Positions 1-9,813 of a stretch of 64,000 nt of DNA are shown here, one piece after another (position 1 is the first letter of the stretch; each line of letters starts with the position of its first letter). A model generated the notes under the pieces. That model was given only the letters and a program-made list of their open reading frames with translations, ran no database searches and was not told where the DNA came from. The DNA is from Vicia villosa (lineage: Eukaryota; Streptophyta; Magnoliopsida; Fabales; Fabaceae): NCBI RefSeq assembly GCF_029867415.1, contig NC_081181.1, positions 73,008,144 through 73,072,143 on the forward strand. Direction: 5' to 3'. The translations under genes were made by a program, and so were the position numbers.

Positions 1-535
1 TTTTTATAATTACTAAGATTTAATATAAATATCACTCAAACATAAAATCAATTAATCAATGAAATTTATTTATTAAAATTTGTAATAATATACCAATTAT
101 TTCCATATCAAGAAAATAGGTGTGTTGCTCCATTATTTCAACAAACCATTATTTAAAATCACATTCAAATAGACCATAATGTTTGGACCATTATGGATAA
201 GAAGTTAAAAATTACAATCACATTAAATCAAAAATCAAAAAAATAAATCAAAAGTTGGCAATCAGATTAAATCAAAAATTAAAGTAGCAATCAATTAAAG
301 ATGATTATGATATTTAATTTTTTTATAGGTAAATGATTTATGTCTTTTCATTTCAAAACTCTTTATTTACCTAAAAAAATACAACTTTTTTTCTTTATTC
401 TTTGATTATATTTTCTTATACATTTCAAAATTATGTATACATTTTTAATTTGTAATATTTTATTATATTATATCTTTATTTTTTGTTTTGCTCGACCTTA
501 CAATAAATAAATATCAATAATATTTTATAAAACTA

Positions 536-632
<97 letters not shown>

Positions 633-830
633 ATAAACTTAATTTCTTAATTTCAACTAACTAAAATATTCTTTAGTTCTATGAATTAATATAAAATATT
701 ATCTTATTTACATATTATAATATCTACAATTTTAATAATTACTAAGATTTAATATAAATATCACTCAAACATAAAATCAATCAATCAATCAATCTATGAG
801 ATTTATTTATTAACATTTGCACTTAAAATA
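1..830. repeat. Direct repeat flanking a long AT microsatellite
   Basis: The first ~85 bases recur almost unchanged at about 727-815, sharing the run 'aattactaagatttaatata', so the stretch is a ~720-bp-period direct duplication. The second copy has extra 'atca' units. No coding potential is visible. It looks like decayed AT-rich repeat; the family is not recognised. Confidence 0.7.
541..630. repeat. (AT)n microsatellite
   Basis: About 90 bp of uninterrupted AT dinucleotides lies between the two halves of the direct repeat. It is likely to be length-polymorphic between individuals. Confidence 0.97.
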
Positions 831-1108
831 TAAAAAATCAAAGTTTATTCTATGAATTAATATAAAATATCATGTTATTTACATATTATAATATCTACAA
901 TTTTGACAAAACTTGCGTAAGCATAACCCAATAATTTCAAGCAGATTCCCCATTGTATATTGACACCAGACAACTTGATTTCTACTTCTACTGCTCAAAC
1001 TTTCAGGGCAGTCAAAGAAGAATATTTATTTCAAACGAATCGTATAGACGATCAGGTAAAAAACGAACCATATACTATGGAGTGACGCCAATTGGTACTT
1101 CAAAATGA
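831..1108. other. AT-rich stretch, nothing recognised
   Basis: No coding frame, RNA or recognisable transposon end is visible. It contains a second copy of a short AT-rich string seen at ~680-730 ('tatgaattaatataaaatat'), so it belongs to the same local duplication. Confidence 0.4.
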
Positions 1109-1340
1109 TACACTACAAATTCAACCTGCAAATAACATTAAATATATTTTCTATCAAGAAAAGAAAAGAAAGGAACAAATGTTAAATATCGGCCTGTCCA
1201 TGAATAGTCGTGGGAATGGCGGATCATACACTACAAATTCAACCTGCAAATAACATGAAAGATATTTTCTATCAAGAAAAGAAAAAAATGAACAAATGTT
1301 AAATATCGGTCTGTCCATGAATAGTAGTGGGAATGGCTGG
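1109..1340. repeat. Tandem duplication, ~117-bp unit, two copies
   Basis: Two adjacent copies begin 'tacactacaaattcaacctg' (at about 1109 and 1228) and end in a short string around 'ctgtccatgaatag'. They differ by scattered substitutions and small indels. From 1341 to 1660 there are short open frames on both strands (for example 1450-1659 plus and 1231-1626 minus), but none resembles a known protein, so no gene is called. Confidence 0.85.
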
Positions 1341-1660
1341 AATTGCAAAAATAATATAAACCAAAATTTCCATGATTAGGTTTGATGAACATGATAGAGA
1401 ATGTGAAAGTATGATCGGTTATATATAGTAAAAATAAAACCGTTTTGGAATGTGGAAGGTGGAGGGCTTGGAAGGCATAAGGGTTGGAAGTTATATGATA
1501 GATATCACATTGAGTAGCATTATTGAGAGTGGAGCAGTTGAAACTTTTCATTTGCATAACTGCTTCATGTGGAAGTTGGAGGGAGATGAATATTTGAGCC
1601 AGGTTGAAAGAATTCCTTGCTACCATGAAGCCACATGTCGCAGCCAGAGGAGTTGTTGAA

Positions 1661-2905
1661 AAAGATAGTTTGGGAAAACAATAAGTCAGTAAAAACTAGG
1701 TGGTCTAAATTCTATTGTTGGTAAAGGTTGTGGTTGTTGAGTTTTACTTCCTTCATGTATCGGTCGATCAAGAATGATCTTATGATATCATATATGTATT
1801 ATTCAATGCTATGAAAACAAACATAATGTAGGGAGTTCTTGATGAGAAAATAATTTGAAGATTCCCATTCGAAACTTAGAAAAAAAAAACCATCTCTTAA
1901 AAGTTGTAAAAAAGAATTATAATATTTTAAAAATCTCTGTTAAAATTTGTAACAGACAAACTTTAAGATCTTTTAGAAAAAAGTCTTTGAATATTGATCA
2001 GTCTTTTTACAACAATGAATAATTTTTTTTATTTTTTTAAATTTCAAATATTAAATAAATATTTTTAAATAACATAATTTAGTATTAATTTAAGTGTTAT
2101 CTAAGATATATGAATTTAAGATTTATATAATAAGAATTAATTCGAATAGATATACTTTCGTCTATTTAACGTACATCACACTAAATTTTGTTTCTTTTTC
2201 CATTTAAATATTGAGAGATGAGATAAATTTTACCGTTTTTAACTTTTCAATTTACATTTTACTTTTCTGTCCAAAAAAAATTTTACATTAAACTTTATAT
2301 ATTAAATTTTGGCTTAAATAGTTTTTTGGTCACTGTAAGTTGGCGTGATTTTGATTTTCGTCCATGTATCTTATTTTTCTTAGAAATGATTAATTATTGA
2401 ATGTTAAAATCCTTTTGGTTTTAGTCCTAAAGTTACAATTCGCAGGAAAATCTGCAGGTTTCCTGTGGTTTTTCCTGCGGAATTTGATTGTAGAGACTAA
2501 AACCAAAAATATTTTAATCAAATGAAGTGTTGAAAAGGATTGAATGTTGGATTTATGCTCCAAATGCTCTCGTTGATCAAGTTCCTCAGCCTCCTTTGAC
2601 TTCTTAGCAAGCATATTTAATTTCACAGGTGTTGTTAACTAGTGCCCTCAGGGCAAAGCATTCCAAAAAAAGAAAATATTTTATAAAAAATTTAATATTT
2701 TAAAGGCATTAAATACACAGATTACCGAGATAAATTTACTATTTTAAGGTCTTAACCATTACCCTGGAGACACTGGTTAGCATTTCCTTAATTTTAATTA
2801 TTGAGTGCCTTTAACACCTTTTACTGAAACTCTCCTTCAAACTATACTTGCAAGCACATAACAACAAGATGTGACAAGATGTGGAGTGAGATGACTTTAT
2901 GAAGG
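1661..2905. repeat. Repeat X, copy C, left part
   Basis: This sequence matches 60425-61600 and 40515-41565 closely, including the starting string 'gggagttcttgatgaga' at 1831. An embedded MITE-like stretch (~2312-2510) contains an inverted pair around 'ccttttggttttagtc' and 'gactaaaacc', plus a small hairpin of 'gcagga' and 'tcctgc' strings. No protein is encoded. The copy stops at the target-site duplication of the Tat retrotransposon and resumes at 18621, so the retrotransposon landed inside it. Confidence 0.85.
2901..2905. other. Target-site duplication GAAGG (left)
   Basis: The same five bases occur at 18621-18625, directly outside the other LTR. In the uninterrupted copies of repeat X (41560, 61595) this string occurs once, which proves the insertion boundaries. 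Confidence 0.97.
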
Positions 2906-3893
2906 TGTTTACGGTGATTTCCGGTAAACAACCGCTAGTCTTCCAAACTATAATGAATATGATTTGGTTACTCGCAGGATCGACTAGATTGATCCTAGGA
3001 CACATAGTCAAAAAGATTGTTATCAATGTTCATTCGAACCATATTCATGATTCGTCTTCTTCAACAGGCGTTGTTCGATTAAAGAACAAATAATCTTGAT
3101 AATCACTTTGTTATATGTAAGTATGATTTCAACGCAAAGATAAGTAACATAACATATGAAATTAAAAGAACTATTAAAACGTAAGGAATCTTAAAATGCA
3201 GAAACGTTAAAGACTTTGAAAGTAAATAACATGAAAGTAATTCGAAAGTAAATGACATTAAAGTAAAGATACAAAAATGTAAATGGCAAGAAGTAAACGA
3301 AATGCAGTAATTCTGGAAGATGTTTGAAAAAACGAAAGATAATACACATGTATTAAAGTGGTGGTGTCATACGTACATTTTCTCAGCGAATTCTTTCTCT
3401 TAACGCTTGATACTTGAGTAAATATGTGAGTGATTTGTACAAAATGAACACACAGAATCCTAACATTAAGACTCCTATTTATACTAGTTTCGACCTTAAC
3501 GGTCCTACACTAATCTGCTGCCACGTCTCTCATAAGAACTTCTAGCGACGCCATCTGTTACTTGGACAGTTATGAAACCGTCTTCGAATTTCAAATCTTC
3601 CCGCCTGAGTCCGTCTTCGACGCGTGGCAGTGTATTAAAACACTACGAAAACACGCTAAGTAGTAATACTTGAATATATTTTATAAATTTTGTCTAAGTC
3701 CCCGAAGACACATACTTTCACTAGCTTTCAGTATTCACTATCTTCATAACGAACTTAGAAATCTTTATTCTCGAAGCATGACCATCAGTAGCCATTCTTT
3801 TATTTTTAAGGGATGGCCATCAGTAACCATCTTTCCTTCGATTTTCCACTTCTTCGAAGGACAAATATTACAAAACGAAATCTTCAGCTAACA
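2906..3893 (-). repeat. 3' LTR of the Tat element
   Basis: 988 bp, TG...CA, colinear with 17633-18620. The four differences seen by eye are g/a in the 'cattcgaacc' string, a/g in 'aaaagaacta', a/g in 'gatacaaaaa' and t/c in 'agcgaattc'. A minus-strand TATA motif lies at 3476-3483. Confidence 0.96.
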
Positions 3894-3906
3894 AATTCCC
3901 CCCAAT
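3894..3906 (-). promoter_or_regulatory. Polypurine tract of the Tat element
   Basis: Read on the minus strand, the bases adjoining the LTR are 'attggggggaatt', a G-rich purine run in the position where plus-strand DNA synthesis is primed. This fixes the direction of the element as minus. Confidence 0.85.
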
Positions 3907-4344
3907 AAATGCCTGTTTCGAGAATCAACAGAAATAGGCGTTTCTTGTCATTATAAGATTTCGTTTCTTATTGATCTTTGAGAGTTCCAAGACTGCTGAC
4001 TAACGTCATAATCATTGATGACCCTATTTCCGAAACGTCTTGTCATTTTCAAAGATGTCTTCTCATAACTTACATTCCCACGTTTTTACCTTACTTCTTG
4101 ATCATTACTCCTACATACTAGGAGTGAAGCTAACTTATTCGACCGCCGTTGGATTAAATCACCAGCCGCCACGTGTTTTTTGGGTTTTACCCAAAAGATT
4201 TAAAAAGGGTTTCCGTTAAACCTTTAAATACTTGGTCTTGTACTTCTATACAACCTTTCATTCCTATTTCTTCATCTTCTTCAACAAAAACCAAACATCT
4301 TCAGTCTTTTCAAAAATCTTGTTCCCTTAATCAAAAATTTCTCT
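3907..4344 (+). promoter_or_regulatory. Putative promoter and 5' leader of the antisense PMD gene
   Basis: A perfect G-box CACGTG lies at 4170-4175 and a TATA-like TTTAAATA at 4223-4230, followed by a CT-rich leader of about 90 bases to the ATG at 4345. This is the normal layout of a plant Pol II promoter. It sits immediately inside the 3' LTR and points into the element, opposite to gag-pol. The start of transcription is inferred, not shown. Confidence 0.6.
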
Positions 4345-7300
4345 ATGGCTTCATCTTCAAATGTTCTTCAACCTGTTCTGAAGCTCCAATCAACAACACG
4401 GTCTGGGGATCAAGAGCACATTCAAAACCCTAACACCGAAGATATACGCGCTATTTACGCTTCCCAGGTAATCATTCCCTTTGAACTTTCTGGAAAATCT
4501 CTTGCTTTTATGGGTCCGTTACCAGGTGAAAACATCCCATCTCTGAATAGATTCTTCCCTGCTTATTACAAGACTAGACCATTAGTTAGCAAAATTAAGA
4601 TAGATGAAGATGGCTGTTCTCCCTCAGGAAAATCTGCTAACATTGAAGAAACTTCAACTGTCACCCATTTAGCTTTAACGAAAATTAGGTTAAACTATAT
4701 GACCAACTCTGTAAAAGTGTTTAGGTCAATTCCTTTAGCCAAAGATCCTGATTTGTACTATGCTTGGTTAGAAAAAGTAGAGAAACAAAAAGAATCCTTC
4801 TGGAAATCGTTAGGAATATATGATTTGATTCAACTGTCAAAAACAGGTTTAGAATATAACCAACCCATGTTAGTAGCAGCGGTTCACTTTTGGGATGCTT
4901 CTCACAACACTTTCCATCTCCCATGTGGAATGGTTACCCCTACTCTTTTCGATGTGGCTGCGATTACAGGACTTCGACCAACTGGAGAAACCTTCGATCC
5001 CAATGAAATGGATAATGATACTATTGGTTTTAATGACTCGCAAGTCACGTATACTGCATTCATCCAGAAGCACCATATCACCGCCGAAACGGCAGTATCC
5101 GACGAAGAGCATATTGCTTTCCTAGCGTTGTGGCTCTCACGATGTGCCTTCTGCTCAATATCCATACAAGTTGCAAAGAGGTACCTTTGCATGGCTAATC
5201 AGTTGCATGCTGGAAAAAAGCTCAACCTCAGCCAACTGCTTTTAGGGTCTCTTTATGAAAACCTCAGCGAAGCTGCAAACCTTACCAAGAATTTCAAATT
5301 CGGTAGTTTACTTTATGCTGGTCCTTTCTGGCTATTACAACTGTGGCTTAATGCTACATTCGAAACTCATCTTCCTTTTCGAGGAAACGTCAATGAGGAG
5401 GATAGCAAAATCAAAAATCGAACTATAGAAGGGACCAGGTTAGCTTACCTAACTCCAAAAGAAGAAATTGGAAAGCTTCATGAACACATTCTGGCATATT
5501 CAATGATGTTTGCCCGGCGTAACCAGTTCGATCCTTCTATGGCCCCATTTGTACACATAACAATAGGTCCCGAATGGTTTACTCGAAAATTCCCATCAAC
5601 ATCTCAGGATCAACAAACTGAGTCTATGGAAATTTGGGAAGCTTTTCTGACTCCAAGGTTATTTTCCCATCGCCTTCGACCATCAAAAGGTCAATGTATT
5701 CTCATGTGCTATCAACCAAATTTGGTCTCGAGACAGTTTGGGTTGGTTCAAATAAAACCCAAGTGCTTATATGAGAAAAGGAGCCATATGTGTTTCCATA
5801 CCTTGTACTTGACTGAAGAAGAATGTGAAACAAAAATCAACAAATACGTTGGCACCACCAATATTTCTCCTGTTCCTTTCGAACCTGCTTTTTGCTCTAC
5901 ACCAGATTTTCATCAATGGTGGACGGATTATTATAGCTCTCAAATCTTTGATGCTGATAGCCTTGCTCAAGAACTAACTGCAGCTTTTACTGATGTGCAG
6001 GAAAATTTTCAAAAAGGTACTTCAACTCATATTAAAGAAATCCAAGCTTTCCAAAAATTCTTTGAAACTATCTACAGGCCTGATGATCTTAGTCGGACCG
6101 TTGGTGAGGCTGCAGTCATTTTGCGCGAAAAGTTTTCCGCCAAACTGGATAAGTTGAAATTGCCCTCGTATGTTCGACCAGAACTACGTTATGAAGTGGC
6201 TTTCAAACTTAATCCTCCAAAATTCCCTCCACTACCAAGTGCTGATTTTGGTGTGGCTCTAAGTCCTCCTTTCCCAGACTGGTTCGTGTGTGGGAATGCT
6301 TTCAAAATTCTTCGAGAGAGTACCAAAAAGCGCGCTGAACGAGTGGTTCCGACTAAGTATACCTTGGATACTTTCAAAGGTCATCTTCATATAGATCTTA
6401 AACATGTTCGTGTCCTGACTCCAATACCTGAAGGTTTGGATTAAGACAATCTTTTCGACTGACTTTTCTTTTCTTTGCTGATATACTGATTTTAGTTTCA
6501 ACTACAGCTGTTGCACGAAGGAGGAATATCAAGGAAGCTTCTGCCCAAAAAGATTCTGGGACATCTAAGAGCAACAAACCAAGTGAAAGTGATTCCATCG
6601 TCACTAACAAGAAGCCCACGGTACATACTCATCTCATATTCTTAATCTTGTACAATCTGTGAGTAGTATCCATCTTACTTATCATCTATTTGCCAGAGCT
6701 CGAAACCCCCAAAAGGTTCGAAGCGGAAAGTTTCTTCGACAGCTGCCTCAGATGGCGAAGATAAATCCCCTCCCCAAACTAGACAAGGACACAAGAAGAG
6801 ACAAAAAGCTGTTACCCCTTCAAGAAAAGGGAAAGGGATAAGTCCCTCTAAAGCTGCTTCTCCTGGAGATAAGGCGTCCTCTGAAGAGTCTCCTTTGAAA
6901 ACTGCTAGTAATGCTTTCGTTGTGGAAAGTCATAATTCAAGTCCAGACAATATCCCAACCAAGGTATTTGGGTTCCACCCCACATATTATCTTGTGATTT
7001 TAACCAAATAATTGAACTGATATTTACCTTGTTATTGCAGGATGACGCTGGCACTGCCACTTCAGGTTTTAAGGATCATGGCCTTACCATTAATGTTGAC
7101 AAACTTTACGGTAATTGTCAAACTTTAACTTTCGTCAACTAAAACCCCTCAAAGGCTTATCTTTATGACTAACTTTGCTCCGTTTAATACAGATACTTCT
7201 CAAAACAAAACTCATGTTCTCTCGCCAGTCTTCGAAGATGTTAGGCCAATCGCCACCATATTGCCTAATGAACCAGTCGAAGAAAGCCAATCCACTGACG

Positions 7301-8271
7301 AATCCCCACCTACTCATCAAGACAAAAATTTGGAAGAAGATCACCCATTCTCAGGCAGCGACAATGTGAACCCACAACCATATGACAGCGAAGATACTGC
7401 GTTGGAGAAAGATGCTATGGAAGAGACTTCTAAACCAGAAAAACGAGATCCTCAAGGAACTTCGACTCCTGATGCAGAAACCATTTCTGGGACAACTTCG
7501 ACGCTTGCCCCTGCGAAGCCTACTCCTTCGGAGCTGGAACAACTTAAGCAAACTGATCCTCTTAGTTTCCTAAAGGCTATCATGAATGTGAATACTTCTT
7601 CGCCTTCGGAACTTGATGTCTCTCCAGCTGTAACTGTAGAGTCTAGTGACAAAGAAGATATTCCTAGCCTCCTCCGACAAATAAAAGAGAGATTCTTTGG
7701 GGTCAATCTTGTGGATGTTCTCAATCGGGAACCTATTAAGAGTCACAACTTAAATCAACTTTTAAAGAAAGTAGATTTGCTTCAAGTCTCCACAGAAGTT
7801 TCAGAGGTAATTGTTCTGCTAGGTTCTCTACTTGAGCAACTCCAAGCCAACATTCTTCGAAAGCACAATATCGAAAAAGAGCTATCTGAGACAATGGCCT
7901 CTCATGACTCTTCATGGAATTCTGCTGTGGACGCAACGAAACAAGGTGAGGCTCTCAAACTTAAACATTCAGAAAATCAGAAGGCCTTTGATGATTATGA
8001 GAAGAATATCAACTCCTGGAAACAAGATATAAAAGTACTCGAGGACAAGATAAAGGAAGCTGAACGTTGTCAGGCAGCCATACAAAAATCCAACCAACAG
8101 GATTTGCTCGAAGTGGTGCAGTCGGGAATTAACCATTTCGAGACTGCACAAAAATTAGTGCCAGAGATCGAAAGATTGAAGAAACAACGGGCACTAATTG
8201 AGCTTCGTATGTCTTCGTGGGAGACTCAATACTTGAAGATCAAAAAGGATCTCCCTGAGGATTTCAACTAG
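4345..8271 (+). CDS. Antisense five-exon gene: plant-mobile-domain protein with coiled coil
   Basis: Exons as read: 4345-6433, 6508-6620, 6697-6963, 7041-7110, 7193-8271. Each intron (74-82 bp) starts GT and ends AG, the phases (1,0,0,1) match, and no stop appears before 8271, giving 3618 nt and about 1205 residues. Without splicing, exon 1 would stop three codons after its donor. Residues ~150-560 resemble the plant mobile domain (family of MAIN/MAIL1 and of transposon-borne relatives); key strings are HFWDASHNTFHLPCG and TLFDVAAITGL (181-210), and WWTDYY later. Exons 2-3 (697-823) are Ser/Lys-rich with NLS-like basic clusters such as GSKRKV and GHKKRQK. Exon 5 ends in a coiled coil. The start has a plant-like ATGGCT context. 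The gene lies antisense to, and downstream of, integrase. Biochemical function is unknown; a nuclear role is inferred. Confidence 0.85.
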
Positions 8272-8547
8272 CTGTTTCCAATCCTGTTACTTGTTGTATT
8301 TTCGTTTTGTAATCAAAACTATTGTAGAAACATCTATTTGTATGCTTGACTCCTATTTTCTTCGTTCATATCTATAATGTTTGCCAGCACTATTTTAGCG
8401 AATCTAAATATTTCTGCCAAAATATATCTTTAGATTTTCTACAGTGCTTTTATTTAATACAACGTGTAGATCCTGAACATCTTTCGCAGCATCCTTGCCT
8501 CTAAACTTGACGTTTCCACTTCTCTAGCCATAATCATTATTGAACAG
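8272..8547 (+). terminator. Putative 3' UTR and spacer after the antisense PMD gene
   Basis: Downstream of the stop at 8271 the sequence becomes T-rich with repeated TTGT/TTTGTAAT strings at about 8290-8345, as in plant 3' ends. No canonical AATAAA is obvious. The rest up to 8547 holds no coding frame. Confidence 0.45.
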
Positions 8548-8834
8548 TGACGTCACTTTCTTCAAAACGTCAGTTTAAGACGTGCGTGCATCAGTTTCAT
8601 GATTACTTCTCAACTTCCAAGGGCGGGAAACGGCGGAAGCCATAACTTCTCTCTTTGGAAAACCAAACGCAGTCCAATCAATCATTAACAATTTAAAACC
8701 ACCCTTCAGTATTCCCAGTCTATATAAAGGGTCTAATATTGCCTTCATTTCTTCATTCATGCGCTTTCTCTCCAAACCAAACACAGAAAAAGAAAACACA
8801 CAACTTCTTTCTCAAAAACCTTTCTTACCTTGCA
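8548..8834 (+). promoter_or_regulatory. Putative promoter of the second antisense gene
   Basis: A perfect palindrome TGACGTCA (bZIP/TGA-factor type site) lies at 8548-8555, with further ACGT cores just after it. A strong TATA box, TATATAAAG, lies at 8721-8729, about 105 bp before the ATG at 8835, and is followed by a C/T/A-rich leader. An in-frame ATG at 8739 lies only ~10 bp from the TATA box, too close to be in the mRNA, so 8835 is the preferred start. Confidence 0.65.
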
Positions 8835-9569
8835 ATGGCTGAAACTCTTTCCTTTAATAACATCAAAGCCCTCATCAAAGGCGAGTTCAGACTCTCTGAG
8901 GATGAACTTGTTCGTAACTTTATCAACATCGAAACCCTCTTTGTCAACCAAGAACTGGACTTCTATTTTGAAGAAGTCTTGGAGGGTGCTATCTACCCCA
9001 ACATGGTGGCAGAATTCTGGATGAATGCGTCTTTACGCATAGATCCTGAAGGTAGGACCACCATTGATTCTGAAATTCGAAACGCTCGTCTTAGCATCAC
9101 TCCCACCACTATTGCCAACCTAATAAGATGCAATAACTCTGGGGCAACTTTTGATGACAACAGTTTCAGCATGACTACTCATCTCATGTTGAGAACTCTT
9201 ATGGACAACGATCGCTTCAGTGCCAAAGTCATCAGGATCTGGCACCAGATGCTCGTGGGAAACTTCCAACCTCGGAGGATCGATGAAAACAACATCATGG
9301 TTGAAGACTTGGAGTTTATCCTCTGTGGTCTTCGAGGGAAGAAAATTAACATTCCTTTGATGATCTTTAAAGGACTGGTTAAGGCTGTCTCTATCGGTGT
9401 CGACCGTCAAGGGAGTGTGACCTGTCTTCCATACGGGAGACTCCTCAGTTACATTTTCCTTAAGAAAGGTGTAGTGAGGAGGATGCGCGATTCTGGAGCC
9501 AGGGATATGTTCGAAGCTGAACCCTCGCCTGTGCTGTCCTTGGAAGGTTTAGACCAAAGGATTAACTAG
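8835..9569 (+). CDS. Second antisense gene: putative plant transposon-type protein, 244 aa
   Basis: An uninterrupted 244-residue frame starts at ATGGCTGAAACT in good plant context. The middle (about residues 45-200) carries strings such as YPNMVAEFWMNASL, ARLSITPTTIANLI and CLPYGRLLSYIFLKKGVV. From memory this resembles the domain called 'putative plant transposon protein' found in many plant Ty3/gypsy-associated ORFs; that assignment needs a profile search. No signal peptide or membrane segment is visible. A T-rich 3' end with TTTTGTAAT strings follows at 9600-9660. The gene is co-oriented with the PMD gene 560 bp upstream and converges on the pol gene, whose stop is 245 bp away. Function is unknown. 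Confidence 0.75.
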   Translation: MAETLSFNNIKALIKGEFRLSEDELVRNFINIETLFVNQELDFYFEEVLEGAIYPNMVAEFWMNASLRIDPEGRTTIDSEIRNARLSITPTTIANLIRCNNSGATFDDNSFSMTTHLMLRTLMDNDRFSAKVIRIWHQMLVGNFQPRRIDENNIMVEDLEFILCGLRGKKINIPLMIFKGLVKAVSIGVDRQGSVTCLPYGRLLSYIFLKKGVVRRMRDSGARDMFEAEPSPVLSLEGLDQRIN

Positions 9570-9813
9570 CAAGATTTTACCTTAGGTTTTTTATGCCTTC
9601 TTTTTTCTTTTGTAATCTCAGATCCTGTTCTTTGGATCCTTTTGTAATGCATGTACTTCTATGCTTTAAATGAAAAAAATATTTTGGTGTCTCCTTAGAC
9701 TCTTTTCCTTCCATTTAACAATTTATTCTGATTGTAAAGCCATTTTGATCAATGTGGCGTATATGTTTTGACTCATGCCTGACCATTTTGGCTTTTCTTA
9801 GTACCCTGAGTAT

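Noticed and set aside
2390..2626. ORF conserved in three copies of repeat X (also 40962-41336 and 61061-61312)
   Set aside because: Its apparent conservation reflects recent duplication. Length and frame change between copies, and it contains the MITE-like inverted repeat.
8739..8834. Upstream in-frame ATG of the second antisense gene
   Set aside because: It lies only ~10 bp after the TATA box, so it should not be in the mRNA; the ATG at 8835 has better context.
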